Below are positions 34,811-46,399 of a stretch of 64,000 nt of DNA, one piece after another. The notes beneath the pieces are model-generated. The model was not told the origin of the DNA, did not search any database, and was given only the letters and a program-made list of their open reading frames with translations. The stretch is from Adiantum capillus-veneris (lineage: Eukaryota; Streptophyta; Polypodiopsida; Polypodiales; Pteridaceae): assembly GCA_014529385.2 (NCBI GenBank), contig CM043953.1, forward strand, positions 94,394,842 through 94,458,841, in the 5' to 3' direction. The position numbers and the translations under genes were made by a program. Numbering within the stretch: the stretch's first letter is position 1; every line of letters begins with the position of its first letter.

Positions 34811-36012
34811 TTACTTATGTAGAACACCATCCAGGTTAGCCAGCTGATATGTGCCATTTGGAAAACACTCCACTACCTTGAAAGGGCCTTCCCACTTAAT
34901 TTGAAACTTCTTTTGGAAGGTGTTGTCCAGCTTACTGTTGTAGCGCAAAACCAAGTCATGCTTCTTGATACCCTTACTTTTGACCTTTTCATTTATCTTT
35001 GCTAAAGCCCTATCTTGCATCTGCCCATAATGTTCCAATGCACTCATCCTATCTAGTTGAACCTCTTGTAGCTGTAAGAGCCTCTCTTCGAATGCATCAC
35101 TAGGCGGCCCAAGCAACTTCTTTAACATCTTGACCGCAGGCAACTCTACTTCCACAGGCAATAGTGCTTCTTTTCCATACACCAAATGAAATGGAGTAAA
35201 CCCTGTACCTGTCTTCACCGAAGTACGGTAAGCCCATAATGCACTAGGCAATTCCAAATCCCAATTCTTTCCTTGGTGCTCTATCACTTTCAAAAGAATC
35301 TGTACCAACTCACCATTGAATCTTTCATTTAAGCCATTACACTGTGGGTAATAAGGAGTGGTATGCTGGTGCCTAATATTCATCTTTGCACATAAAAACT
35401 CTAGCAGTTTAGCTCTAAAGCCAGGCCCCTTATCTGAAAGTAGCTCCAGTGGCACCCCAAACTTGCAACATATTTCATCATACACAAATTTTTCCACATC
35501 CTTGCAGTGATCTGTTTTACTGCTATAGCCTCTGCCCATCTAGAAAGATAGTCCACTGCCGTCAAAATATAGCTTTTGCCCCTGCTTGTGATAGGTAACG
35601 GGCCTATTGCATCAATCCCCCACTTTTCAAACACATCAAACGCCATAATGGTTTTTTGTAGCTCTGGCTTCAACACTCTCTTCCCAAATGCTTGACACCT
35701 ATTGCAAGACCTATACCAATGGTGAACATCCTTGTGCAAACTAGGCCATACATACCCCTCTTGCAAAATCTTATGCAAGGTGATCTTTAGAGCAAAATGG
35801 CCACCACATGCGCCTTCATGATTCTCTTCCAACACTCTGTAAAGCTCCTCCCGCCAAGGTACATGTCTCAACACGAGATCAGCCCCTTTCATGTATAAGA
35901 CATCACCAATCAATTTGTACCTGTATGCTCTACGCACAAATCCATACTTCTTAGACTTCTGAATCTCCTTTGGAATGATTCCTGTTAGCAAAAACTCCTC
36001 TTCTTGAGCCAA
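34811..36012 (-). pseudogene. Element 3 integrase, one frame change
   Basis: DNA-strand-transfer enzyme. The right part (35401-36012) has the zinc-binding module (HEGACGGHFALKIT, then CNRCQAFGKR) and the first catalytic Asp (KWGIDAIGPLP, then VDYLSRWAEAIAV). A frame change near 35500 moves to 34811-35539, with the second Asp (LLSDKGPGFRAKLLEF) and the Glu (PQCNGLNERFNGELVQ). The C-terminal part reads KKFQIKWEGPFKVVECFPNG, a typical integrase tail without chromodomain. All three catalytic residues are present. Confidence 0.9.
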
Positions 36013-36015
36013 ACT

Positions 36016-37929
36016 TTACCTACCATGGTAAAGAGGTAAGTTGGTCCTCAACACAAATAGCTCCCCAATCATCCCTTGAGCTGCTTCATGTGCCTCCCCA
36101 TTTAGAGCACGTTCAATGTGTCTGATGATCCATGCTTCGAACTTTTTTAACAGGCCTTTAATTCTGAAGCACATTTCCTTCAATGAGGTGTTCTTGCTCT
36201 TCCACACACCCAGCACTTGCTTCACCACTAACAAGGCATCACCTTTTATGCTCAACCTTCGAACCCCATGCTTCAAACAAATGTGTAATCCGGCTTCCAA
36301 AGTAGCATATTCAGCCTCATTGTTACTATGAGCATCCAATTTGAACCCTCTCTTGCATACTAGCTTCCCCTCTGGATCATAAAGTGCTATACCCCCTGAA
36401 GCTGCATCATGGCTCTTTCTGTATGAACCATCAAAGAACAACACATGTGCATTGCTGATCTGTGGCACTTCTTCAACTACCTTTCTCACCACCTCTTCCT
36501 TAACAATAAGAGGATTCTCCTTGTAGGTCAACAAATCAGCTAGGGTGGCCCTTGTACGATCTTCCACTAGAAAAGAGAACTCAAACTCCTGCAGCTCAAT
36601 TACCCATTTCTTCACCACATTTGACATGTTAGTACCATTAATTAACTGTGGCAAAAAGGCATAACTCGTCAAGAAAACAAAAGGCCGTGGTAGCAAGTAA
36701 TGACGAAATCGTCGACAAGCAAATATTACACTGGCCATCACTAGCTCTACTTCCGAGAACTTTCTCTCCGCTACCAACTTCACTCGACTTGCACAATACA
36801 CTGGCCTCATATAATGGCTGCCCTTCCCCTTTTGCAATAGCATGGCTCCAATGGCATCATCCCCTACTGATGGACTTACATAAAACACTTTCTCCCAATC
36901 AGGAGCCTGCATGGCTGACAACCCCCCTAACACCTCTTTCACCTCTTGCAACACTTCTTCACACTTGTCATCCCATTGCAATGGATCATGCTTTGCCATT
37001 TGCTGTAATGGATAAAGAAGCTGCGAAGACAATGGAATAAACCGTGCCATGTACTTCACTTTGTGTATAAAAGTTGCCAATTGCTTCGTACTCGTAGGTG
37101 ATGGAAGAAGAATAATAGACTTAACCTTATCTGGATCAGCCTCAATGCCATTTTCTGACACCATATGGCCCAATAACTTCACCCTTGGCTGTGCTAGATG
37201 ACATTTCTTTGGATTTAGTTGTCCTCCACATTCATCATATCGAGTCAATACCATCTGCAGCTTCTCATGGTGTTCAGCCCTACTGCTATAAACACAAAAG
37301 TCATCCATAAAAGCTTTAACACAACTACCAATGAATGGTTCCAACACTTAATTTGCTCTCTCTTGATAGAAGGAAGGTCCATTTGACAACCCAAATGGCA
37401 ATACTGTGTAGCAATAGCAGCCCCATGGCGTAATAAAAGTTGTCTTTGTGCGGTCTTTAAGAGCAATCTTCAATTGAAAATAGCCTGAAAAACCATCGCA
37501 CACACTGTACCTCTCATAACCTGCCACTGAATCCAAGATCTGATCGATGAATGGAAGAGGATATGGGTTCTTCTTAGTGGCTGCGTTTAAGGGTTTAAAA
37601 TCTACACAAATTCTCCACTTTCCATCCTTCTTTGGACTGACTACAACTGGACTCACCCATTCTGTGGTCTCCACAGGGACTATGAACCCTGCCTTCAACA
37701 ACTTGTCCACCTCTTCTTGCAAGGCTTCCATTTGCTCTTGACCCATCCTTCTTAGCTTTTTCCGCACTGGCTTAGCACCTTCTTTCAGCTCTATATGCAT
37801 CTCTTCGCCCATGAACCCTCTGATCTCTTCATATGAAGTAATGAACAAATCAGGAAAACTAGCCATCATGTGCAAATATATATCCTTCTCCATAGTTGAG
37901 AGGTCTCCACTGATCATTTGTGTCATCAA
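36016..37929 (-). pseudogene. Element 3 RT, RNase H and second RNase H, single stop
   Basis: RT: WVSPVVVSPKKDGKWRICVD, NPYPLPFIDQILD, LPFGLSNGPSFYQ, a TAA at the 37348 junction, then the catalytic box FMDDFCVYS and LLGHMVSENGIEADP. The first RNase H follows (APDWEKVFYVSPSVGDDAIG), with DHQ-type sites weakly kept (FLTSYAFL). After a linker comes an archaeal-type RNase H: LFFDGSYRKSHDAASGG, SNNEAEYATLEAGL and IKGDALLVVKQV. The final motif reads NGEAHEAAQ, with His where Asp is usual. The two-RNase-H layout is diagnostic of Tat elements; the stop suggests recent loss of function. Confidence 0.9.
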
Positions 37930-37941
37930 TTCCTACTTCTT

Positions 37942-38910
37942 TTACAACTCAACCTTGGTTTGCATCAGCCCTTCAATCACTTCATAAGGCCCTTCACTTT
38001 CATCTTCAACCTCATTCGCAAATGCAACTAAACCAAACTCCTGGATTTCTTTGTCCATCAAAAGAAATGCAACATCAGCATCCTCATCACTGCTGGTAGT
38101 GCTATCACTGTCCTCATCTGTCACCGTGGAAGAGTCTTCATCACTAGACTCATCCTCATCTTCATAAAGCTCCTCTAATCGTTTCCTTGTGTCCATATTA
38201 TAAAGCTTCTTGGTACCTGTCTTTCCATAGAGGCTAATCGTACCATAACGCCAATCTTGAACAGCTCCCACTGCACGTAACCATGGTCTGCCCAGTATAA
38301 TAGGATATGCTCCCAACCCTGCTGGCATCACATGAAAATCAACCACTGCCTTTGCATCACATGCCTCCACTTCTAAGCTCTTTACAACACCCAAGCATTT
38401 TACTTTTTGATGGTTTGTCAATCTGATCCGAAACCCTGACACCCAAGCCACTATGAGACCCATCTTCTCAACGCATGAGTGTGTTATGACACATATTTGG
38501 GCTCCGCCATCCACATAACCTTGTCCCAAATTTTTCCTTTTATGGCACACATCTACTATTGGACAAATGTCTGGTAGCTCATCCATTGCCAACGCCTTTA
38601 CTGAACCTCTCTCTGGCTCTTTCTCCATTGGGTTAACCATCCTCTTCCACTGTCGCTTTAGCTTAGGCACCATCTCTATAAGCTGCCCAAAAGTAACATC
38701 TGCCTTCCTGCTCGTCAGATCCTCCTTCAAGTCATAGCTTAATTGCCCATCCCCTAGTGGAAAATCTGAAACATGAAACTTTCGACGAGCTCTCCTTTTC
38801 CTCTTGGCCTTGACATCCTTGCCTTCATGGCTCTTTCCTTTCTTCTTACTAGGACTTGGGGCACTTTTTCCTTCCTTATCCTCTGTGGTCCTCTTCCCAA
38901 TAGGCATCAC
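37942..38910 (-). CDS. Element 3 protease region of pol, intact frame
   Basis: Follows gag directly: the gag stop TAG (38910-38912) shares its last base with a GTG that opens this frame, so pol is in a different frame from gag and would need a frameshift or re-initiation. Lys/Arg-rich start (KKKGKSHEGKDVKAKRKRR), then the protease active site YVDGGAQICVITHSCVEK, with Asp-Gly-Gly instead of Asp-Ser/Thr-Gly, a known variant in Tat elements. PIILGRPWLRAVGAVQDW closes the fold. The C-terminal 80 residues are highly acidic (DEDESSDEDSSTVTDEDSD). Confidence 0.8.
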   Translation of the reverse strand: MMPIGKRTTEDKEGKSAPSPSKKKGKSHEGKDVKAKRKRRARRKFHVSDFPLGDGQLSYDLKEDLTSRKADVTFGQLIEMVPKLKRQWKRMVNPMEKEPERGSVKALAMDELPDICPIVDVCHKRKNLGQGYVDGGAQICVITHSCVEKMGLIVAWVSGFRIRLTNHQKVKCLGVVKSLEVEACDAKAVVDFHVMPAGLGAYPIILGRPWLRAVGAVQDWRYGTISLYGKTGTKKLYNMDTRKRLEELYEDEDESSDEDSSTVTDEDSDSTTSSDEDADVAFLLMDKEIQEFGLVAFANEVEDESEGPYEVIEGLMQTKVEL

Positions 38911-40061
38911 TATGTATCCTCTAGCTTTGATGCCTTCTCCAAAGTGACTACACTTAGCACTTTTGTCTTTCCCTTTTCCTCCTGGGTCACTCCACTGGTT
39001 CCTTCGTCTCCCTTAATTTCGATGCCATAATCATTTGACCTAGTTAGCACCTGTCTTGGCAATGGATACATGTCTCCCCCCATCCTTGGTGGCTTATCAC
39101 ATTGCGGGCTGATGTGACCCACCTCTCCACAATTGTAACAGGTGGGCGTCTGCCTCCAAAACCTACCATTGCTTTGTCCAACACCATTCCTAGGTCTTTC
39201 TTCACCTCCTGGCTGATTTGCATACCTCTCTCGACCTCGATTATTTCCCACTTGACCTAGCATGTTTAGGCTGAGATTCTTCATCAAATCTACCATTTGC
39301 CTCATGTCTTGCCTTAGCCCATCATGTTGCACTGCTGTAGTGACCACTGCTGGCATAACCTGAGTAGTAAAAGGAACCACTGGTTCGTGATGAACCCCTG
39401 ATATGCGACCTTGTAAAGATTCTATAGGCTGAAATTCAGGCCTCATTGGCAAAGACTCCACCCCTAACTGGCTCATTTTCCTCAACTTCCACTCTTTGTT
39501 CCTTGCTACCTCTAGTGCATCTTCATATGTCCTAGGCTTCTTTAGCTCCACTCTCCAACGTATATTCTCCCAAAGACCAGCCAAGGACCTGTCCTTCTTC
39601 ATCATGTCAGGCGGGGGTACCTGTAGTACTAAGGCCTTGCACATTCGCTCCCATGCCAATGAAAACTTACGTATGTACGCATCTACTGGCTCACCTTCCT
39701 TTTGCACCAAAGCCTGTACTTCTTGCCACACTTTGTCAGGATCTTCTATCTTCACAAACTCCACTTCCAACCCATGTCGTAGATTGTCCCAACTCAACCT
39801 TACAGGTGGATCAGCCACACGCAACTCCTCTTCAAATGCTTTAGACCAAACTCGTGCATCACTCTTCAAACAAATTTGGAGAAGACGTAACATCTGCGCA
39901 GGGTCATGAATCTGGTTGCTAATGCAGGCAACCTCCATCTTTTCCAAAAGTTCTTCCACATCTTCATCACTTCTTCCATGAAACTCCGGATAAAAGAAAG
40001 CCATGGCTACCCAAGTTTCAATGCTTTGAGAACCCCTTTGAACACACGTGCAAGAACCCAA
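38910..40061 (-). CDS. Element 3 gag, intact frame, 383 aa
   Basis: Capsid/nucleocapsid precursor. Capsid core: FHGRSDEDVEELLEKMEVA, RLLQICLKSDARVWSKAFE, LSWDNLRHGLEVEFVKIED, then EGEPVDAYIRKFSLAWERM. Near the end is a zinc knuckle CYNCGEVGHISPQC (C-x2-C-x4-H-x4-C) at about residues 310-325. The ATG at 40061 gives the longest frame; the more usual start may be MAFFYPEFHGRS about 19 codons in. It is the best-preserved transposon gene in the window. Confidence 0.85.
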   Translation of the reverse strand: MGSCTCVQRGSQSIETWVAMAFFYPEFHGRSDEDVEELLEKMEVACISNQIHDPAQMLRLLQICLKSDARVWSKAFEEELRVADPPVRLSWDNLRHGLEVEFVKIEDPDKVWQEVQALVQKEGEPVDAYIRKFSLAWERMCKALVLQVPPPDMMKKDRSLAGLWENIRWRVELKKPRTYEDALEVARNKEWKLRKMSQLGVESLPMRPEFQPIESLQGRISGVHHEPVVPFTTQVMPAVVTTAVQHDGLRQDMRQMVDLMKNLSLNMLGQVGNNRGRERYANQPGGEERPRNGVGQSNGRFWRQTPTCYNCGEVGHISPQCDKPPRMGGDMYPLPRQVLTRSNDYGIEIKGDEGTSGVTQEEKGKTKVLSVVTLEKASKLEDT

Positions 40062-41013
40062 AACTTTTGACTACCCAATCCCCAGAAACTTCAATGGAGC
40101 TCAACTTTAGATAAGGACAAACACATGCACATCAAATGAGTTTTCATAGTTGATCATCGGAATTACAACAGGCAAAGGACATTCCAAGATCTCTCGTAAT
40201 CTTCTTGGCTCGAACATAAAGACTATGCGCTACTGGAAAAAAATCTTCCTGGACACATGAACATTTATCTGGATTCTTTGAGTTAAATGAAATGGAGTGA
40301 ATTGAGGGCCATTTTGATCATCCATTAAAGCCAACCATGAAACTCCCAAGAAGGCACACCTGACTTAACCGTAGATTTTTACCAAAATTTCAGTAGCATA
40401 ATAGCATAAATGGCTCAAAAGACCAAGAAACCATCCATCATAACTTGTAAAAATTTTGACAGAGTTTCCCCAGAAGTAGAGCAGTAGGAACCCAAAATAT
40501 AGACTGTATATGTATGCATAAACTGCCAACAATAGAACTCGAGCATCAAGTAGGACTCACTAGTACATAGCCTATGGCGAGGTCACAAAAAGGGTGCTCC
40601 AGCTACCTGTATCACCGAAAGGATCTCTACATTTGAGAATCCCCCAGCTCAATAAAAACCTCACGCTATCGACCCTCATACGAAGGCTAATGCAAATCGC
40701 GTATAGTCAAGTCTCAGAAATGACTATCTTCCAGACCAAGTCTCAGAAATGGCTGGGACTGCCAAATACAACCAAGTATGGCTCCACAAATGTGTACAAT
40801 GGCAGTTTCCACAAGTAATGTACAATCCAGCAGACAATGCGCTCAAATAGGCGCCAAGTGATGCATACCCACAACAACTGCAAGTGACATCACTGCTAGT
40901 ATATCACTGTACTCTAGCTACGTGTACCTGTGTGAATCACTTGTACCTGTACCTGTCCCTGTAACCTATAACCTGTAATCTGCAACCTGCAACCTATAAC
41001 CTTAATCCCCAAT

Positions 41014-41055
41014 CTCGAAGCTCGAAGCTCGAAGCTCGAAGCTCGAAGCTCGAAG
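41014..41055. repeat. Six tandem copies of a 7-mer just inside the element 3 primer site
   Basis: CTCGAAG repeated six times without change, reading CTTCGAG on the element strand. Confidence 0.95.
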
Positions 41056-41075
41056 CAGAAGGTACTCGAAGAAGA

Positions 41076-41093
41076 TCCTCTATGGGGGCGCCA
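41076..41093 (-). other. Primer-binding site of element 3
   Basis: On the minus strand TGGCGCCCCCATAGAGGA, six bases inside the LTR end. The TGGCGCC start is common to Tat/Athila primer sites; the rest does not match the tRNA-Asp site of element 2, so the primer tRNA is not assigned. Confidence 0.55.
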
Positions 41094-41099
41094 AAAGAA

Positions 41100-42247
41100 T
41101 GTGAGCGGGATGGAAACACACAGAACGCCTCTATAACGACCCGACACACACTCTTGGGAAGATACACACACACACACACTATGGGGCACCACTTGGCTTA
41201 CACAACACACCTGGCCGAGACAGGGAACACACCTATGGAGTGAGAGGAGAGAGACTATCCACTTGCCCACTCCACACAGAGACACACACACACACACACA
41301 CACCCAAAAAAATCAGCTCAAAAGAGGAGCAATTCTGATACTTAGATACAAATGAGCTTGGGCCAACACCAATGGGGCAAACAACTCACACAATATGGGT
41401 AAAATAAGCAAGATACAATCACAAACTAGAGTAGAAACTTCGCTCATAGGAGAAACTTACACAGAAAAACAGCAGGAAAAGAGTGAGAAATTTGGAAAAA
41501 TGGACAGCACCATCGCGTCCGGAACGGCCCAAAACCCTAGTCTACAATGTCAAAGGGCTCAAATCCGACCTCGGACGAGCAGTTTACGGCCAAAATAGGC
41601 TCCAAAAATCCCAAAAACACACCTGCGGCTGTTCCTCCTCTCTTCTCCACGTTTTTTCTGGTTTTCTCTCTGTTTTTTCAGTTCCCACACTTAGATTTAT
41701 TAGTTGGGCACCCTTGGCCTTTTAGATGACCTCAAACGGACCCCGAACAGGCCAAAAACTGACCTCGCAGTGCATAGTTGTCACCTTTTTTGCATCATCC
41801 GCACACCTGGCACTCATTTCTTTTCAATAATGCGTCTCGCAACCACGTGAAGTGGCCCCAAAAAGTGGTCCTAATGATGAAATTTCTGCATAACTCTCAC
41901 AAGAAAACACCACTTTGTGTTCGTATTCATCCACGTGCAAATATTGACCCCGTTCGGCCTCCTGACGCCACTCGATGCCATCTGACGCACCTGCTTACCT
42001 CATGTCGTCGGCCCGCGGATAGCTTCCTCAAGAAGTTTTACGTGCTACCAACTCCTCCTTATTGTAGAAAAAGCACAGTGGTACTGGTAATATTGAAAAT
42101 CGATGCACTATGTACACCTTGTCCTACCTGTACACATGTGGGCCCCACGTAACCACCTGGCTCTGAAAAATGGGCAATTCTTTATTTGATGCACCATGCA
42201 TGTATATGTACATATGCGCAATCCCTTGCTCCAAAAAACTCCTGACA
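41100..42247 (-). repeat. 5' LTR of element 3
   Basis: Same ends as the left LTR (TGTGAGCGGG, CTCCTGACA), slightly longer because of CA-tract expansion at about 41163-41179 and 41281-41303. Confidence 0.95.
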
Positions 42248-44858
42248 GCGTCTTAGAGAGAGCAATTGAGGACAAGGAGTATATTCCGGAACCTTTCCCT
42301 GAAGATGCCTTGGAACCTCTAGAATGGGAACACATACTAGCAATATTGGATGTCTGTACCATTATAGATAGTCCAACAACAAAATTTTGCGATAAGGATG
42401 GCTATGATATGCTACCCTACTACATGGTAAACATTATACCAGGAGAAGATGAGACGGTAGAACCACCAAAACAAAAAGAGTTTTATAACTCCTCTGAACA
42501 TCTGGAAGTAAATGATGATGAAGATAATGAGTGTTCAGACACCTCAAGTGAGCGTGGAAGGGAAACCGAGGATATCAAGTTTTATGCTTTTGCTAATCAA
42601 CACCCTAGACACCAGGAACGCTATAGGAGGAAACGAGCAGGAAACAAAGTGAGAGAGAACCTGATGCCCAGGATAAAAGGTAAGACTCACTATTTGATGC
42701 TTGTAAAAGCAGAGGATTGTGTAAAAGATCACATATCAGGAAGATTCTCAAAAGATCGAAAAGAAAGAACGCGAGAGGAAATAAAACAAGAACGAAAAGC
42801 TAAAACAGAAACAAAATCACAAAAATCTCAAAAATAAAAAAAAGAAACAACAAAGACCAAGAGTGGACCAAACTGGAGCGTAAACATAAATACCAAGAAC
42901 TGAAACGGTCTTTAAGAGAGATATGGACTACTGAAGAAGATAGTGATGGTAAAGGGGAGTCAGAAAAGGTGAACATGAATGTACCATCACACTACCGGAA
43001 ATTTACTATCCAAGACAGAAAAATCATCATGACACCACCAGTTAGGGAAAGAACCAACCAAGAATCTTATGATGGACTAGAAAATGCAAAAAGGATAGAC
43101 CTTGCAGAACCAGGTGAAAAGCCTTAGCCGGTCTATATAGCCAACGATTTAGAGCCTGAAGAAGAAGAACGGCTAACACAACTTCTCAAGAAGTATAAAG
43201 ATGTGTTTGCATGGTCGTATAAAGACCTCAAGGGAGTTGATCCATCGATATGCCAACATACAATTCCTTTGAAATCAGATGCAAAACCTAGCAAACAACG
43301 TCCTTATACATATAATAACACATTTGCTAAACGAACCAAAGAAGAGATTGATAAACTGATGGAAGCTGAATTCATCTATGAAATCAAACATACACATTGG
43401 GTGTCACCCATTATGGTAGTTCCCAAAAAGAATGGAAAACTGCGAGTGTGTGTAAACCTCAAAAAGGTAAATGCAGCCACCATAAGGGATAATTATCCCT
43501 TGCCAATCATAGAACATGTACCCGAGCGTGTGGCCGGGAAACGGGCTTATTCCTTTCTGGATGGATTTTCAGGATACAACCAACTGGCAATAGCAAGGGA
43601 GGATCAACACAAAACAACGTTTGCCACAGAATGGGGAATTTATGCGTATCGAGTTATGCCGTTTGGCTTAACTAATGCCCCAGCTACCTTCCAAAGGTTA
43701 ATGACGCATGCGTTCAAAGAATACTTAAGAATATTCTTAGAAATTTACATGGATGATCTTTGTGTGCACTCTCTTCTACGAGAGGAACATATTGACCATT
43801 TGCAAAAGGTCTTTGAAAAATGCAGGACATATCGAATCTATCTTAACCCGGAAAAGTGTATATTCATGGTTAAGCAAGGCCGCATCTTAGGACACATTGT
43901 CTCAAGAAATGGCATAACAACTGACCTAGACAAATTCAAAGTCATTGTAGACCTACCCAGGCCTACTAATGCGAAACAAGTGCAATCCTTCATGGGACAC
44001 TGCGGATATTATCGAAGATTCATATACATGTACGCGGTTATCGCACAACCTTTGTATCGTTTGCTAGTCAATTTCGATTGGACCGAGGAGTGTGAAACTT
44101 CATTCCAAAAGCTGAAGGAAAACCTTATATCAGCACCTGTACTGAAGGCACCGGATTGGGAAAAGATATTCCATGTTCACATTGATGCTTTTGTATATGC
44201 CATTGGAAGTATTCTGGCTCAACCTGGAGACGGAACAATGGATTTTCCAGTCTCTTATGCAAGCCGACAGCTAAACAATGCGGAAAAGAACTACACAACC
44301 ACCGAGTGGGAAGGGTTAGGAATGATTTATGTTGTAAAGAAATTTTGGCATTATTTGCTCGCAAACAAATTTGTGTTCTTCACAGATCATCAAGCTCTTT
44401 TGTATCTGGTAAATAAACCATGCAATACAGGGAGAATTGTACGCTGGTTTATTATATTGCTAGAGTTTGACTTCACAGTGGTGGTCAAAAAGGATAAAAC
44501 CCATCTACGAGCGGATCATCTTTCAAGGATACACAATGGGGAAGCTCCTGAAGGAGTAGATGATGACATACTAGATGCTTATCTTTTGAATATTGAAATG
44601 ATACCCAAATGGTCTCAGGGAATTGTTAGCATTCTTTCCTTTGGAAGTGGGTTTGATAACACGGAATACAGATCCAGACAACAAACAATTCGACAAACAA
44701 AAAACTTCCAGTTGATAGCAGGACGACATCTTGGATCGGACCAAATCCTACGATTATGTATAAATTCGGAAGAATTCGAGTGCTACCTTGAAGAAGCACA
44801 TGTTCAGGATTGTGCATTTCATTGTTCAACAGTGAAAACACACCAGAGACTGAAATAG
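42248..44858 (+). pseudogene. Element 2 pol: spacer, reverse transcriptase and RNase H
   Basis: Resumes after element 3 with VLERAIEDKEYIPEPFPEDA and an acidic then Lys-rich spacer up to 42837. From about 42950 another frame reads into RT: LLKKYKDVFAWSYKDLKG, WVSPIMVVPKKNGKLRVCV, MPFGLTNAPATFQRLM and the catalytic YMDDLCVHS, then GHIVSRNGITTD. RNase H follows: APDWEKIFHVHIDAFVYAIG, FFTDHQALLYL and LRADHLSRIH. The 43203-44858 frame is open for 551 codons, so RT-RNase H is the best-kept part of element 2. A stop lies near 43126 and a frame change near 42840. Confidence 0.9.
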
Positions 44859-46291
44859 TCAGGGGTGTATTGGCCAACTATGTATGCGGACTCACATTCT
44901 TATGTTACCAATTGTACTATATGTAGTGCCAAACGACCAGTGGATCACGCGACATTGTTTTTAGGTAAACATTGCACCTGCATGGAGTCAATATATCATT
45001 GATTTCTTAACCACCAGGACGTTCCTTGAGAACATCACAAGAGCACGGAAAAAAGCTATAGAGCTGGAAGCTCGTGACTTTCAGTTCATTGGGAACCCAC
45101 TCTATAAGCGAGGAAAGGACAATCAACTTAGAATCTGTGCAAGTGAAAGCAAATACCTGCTTATTCTAGAACATGCACATAGCGGAATAAGTGGAGACAT
45201 TTTTCGGGCAATAAGACGGCAAAAATTGTCTTAACCGCAGGAATTTGGTGGCCTATAGTGCACATGGATGCTGAAGAGTTTGTAAAGCATTGTGATGCAT
45301 GTCAGCGCACCAAGGTGCCAATAAAAAGAGATGAGATGCCACTACGGCCAATGATGGGAGCAAGAGCATTTGCAAAATGGGGCATTGATTTTGTGGGACC
45401 TATCTCACCCCCTTCATATCGCACCCATACCCAATATATCATTGTGGCTACGGACTATCTCACAAAATGGGTCGAAGGCAAGGCAACATAAAAGGCAGAT
45501 GCACGCACCACTGCACAATTTTTGTATGAGAATGTTTTTGTACGATACGGGTTTCCAATAGAAATTGTAAGTGATCATGGAATACATTTTCTTAATGAAG
45601 TCATTGAATATCTGCTAGAGGAATTCATGGTCATACATAGGAAATCTGCTCCATACATCCACAGGCCAATGGACAAGCTGAGGCCACAAATAAAACACTA
45701 TGCACTGTTCTCACTAAAATAGTGTCAAAATCAAGAACAGATTGGGATCAGCAGCTACAGTCAACACTATGGGCATATAGGGTAGCTTACAAAACATCGA
45801 TAGGAACAACACCGTACAACATGGTGTGTGGCCTAAATGCTATACTACCCATAGAGTTCTTAATACCAACTCTACGAGTAGCAAAACGCATAGAATGGGC
45901 AGAGCATGAGCTCTCTTCAAGAATAGATGATCTTGAAAAGCTAGATGAACTCCGCTCTAGAGCTGTAGCTTCAATCTATGCTAAAAAGAGAAGACAAAAA
46001 GAGTTTTTTGACAAACATGTGCGTACTAAAGAATTCAAAACAGGTGACTACGTACTTGTTTATACTTTGAAGAAACATGCCAAGAAAATTAAAAAGCGAG
46101 GGATGGGACCCTTTGTGATTAGTGATCTATCACAAAGTGGAGCTGTCAAGCTTGCTACATTAGCAGGTGAAGAAATGCCGAACTGGATTAGTGGATGTCG
46201 ACTGAAGAAATATCATCTACCACTCACACAGGAGATGCTCCAACAAATGCATCAAGAAAAAAAACGAATGAAGGAAAAACAGCGAGTATGA
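44700..46291 (+). pseudogene. Element 2 integrase with two successive zinc-binding modules, broken
   Basis: A first H-H-C-C module: LEEAHVQDCAFHCSTVKTHQ, a stop at 44856-44858, then GVYWPTMYADSHSYVTNCTI and CSAKRP. After about 100 residues (ELEARDFQFIGNPLYKRG) comes a second: LILEHAHSGISGDIF, a frame change near 45210, GNKTAKIVLTAGIWWPIV and EEFVKHCDACQRTK. The core has KWGIDFVGPI, VATDYLTKWVEG, VSDHGIHFLNE and, after another frame change near 45655, PQANGQAEATNKTL, supplying the D-D-E triad. The C-terminal frame 45722-46291 reads WAYRVAYKTSIGTTPYNMV and GMGPFVISDLSQSGAVKL. Confidence 0.85.
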
Positions 46292-46399
46292 GAGGAAGCT
46301 CAAGTAGAAGCAAAGGAAGGCATTGCAAAACGACACCTTCTGCGACAACAACAACAAAGTGGAGCACCATGGCGAATCAATGACATTCGACTGACGAAG

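Larger units (their letters stand above)
40062..41099 (-). other. Leader of element 3
   Basis: About 1 kb between primer site and gag with no protein. Near the primer site it holds six exact copies of CTCGAAG (41014-41055) and an imperfect array of ACCTGTA-type units (about 40923-41000). Confidence 0.75.
33490..42247 (-). mobile_element. Element 3: young Tat-lineage Ty3 retrotransposon nested in element 2
   Basis: Complete structure on the minus strand: 5' LTR 41100-42247, primer site, gag, protease, RT-RNase H, second (archaeal-type) RNase H, integrase, purine tract, 3' LTR 33490-34626. The dual RNase H is the hallmark of the Tat lineage. It splits element 2 between protease and RT. GCGT stands on both sides (33486-33489 and 42248-42251), giving a 4-bp match at the target site. 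Only a few lesions: one stop in RT and one frame change in integrase. Confidence 0.95.
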
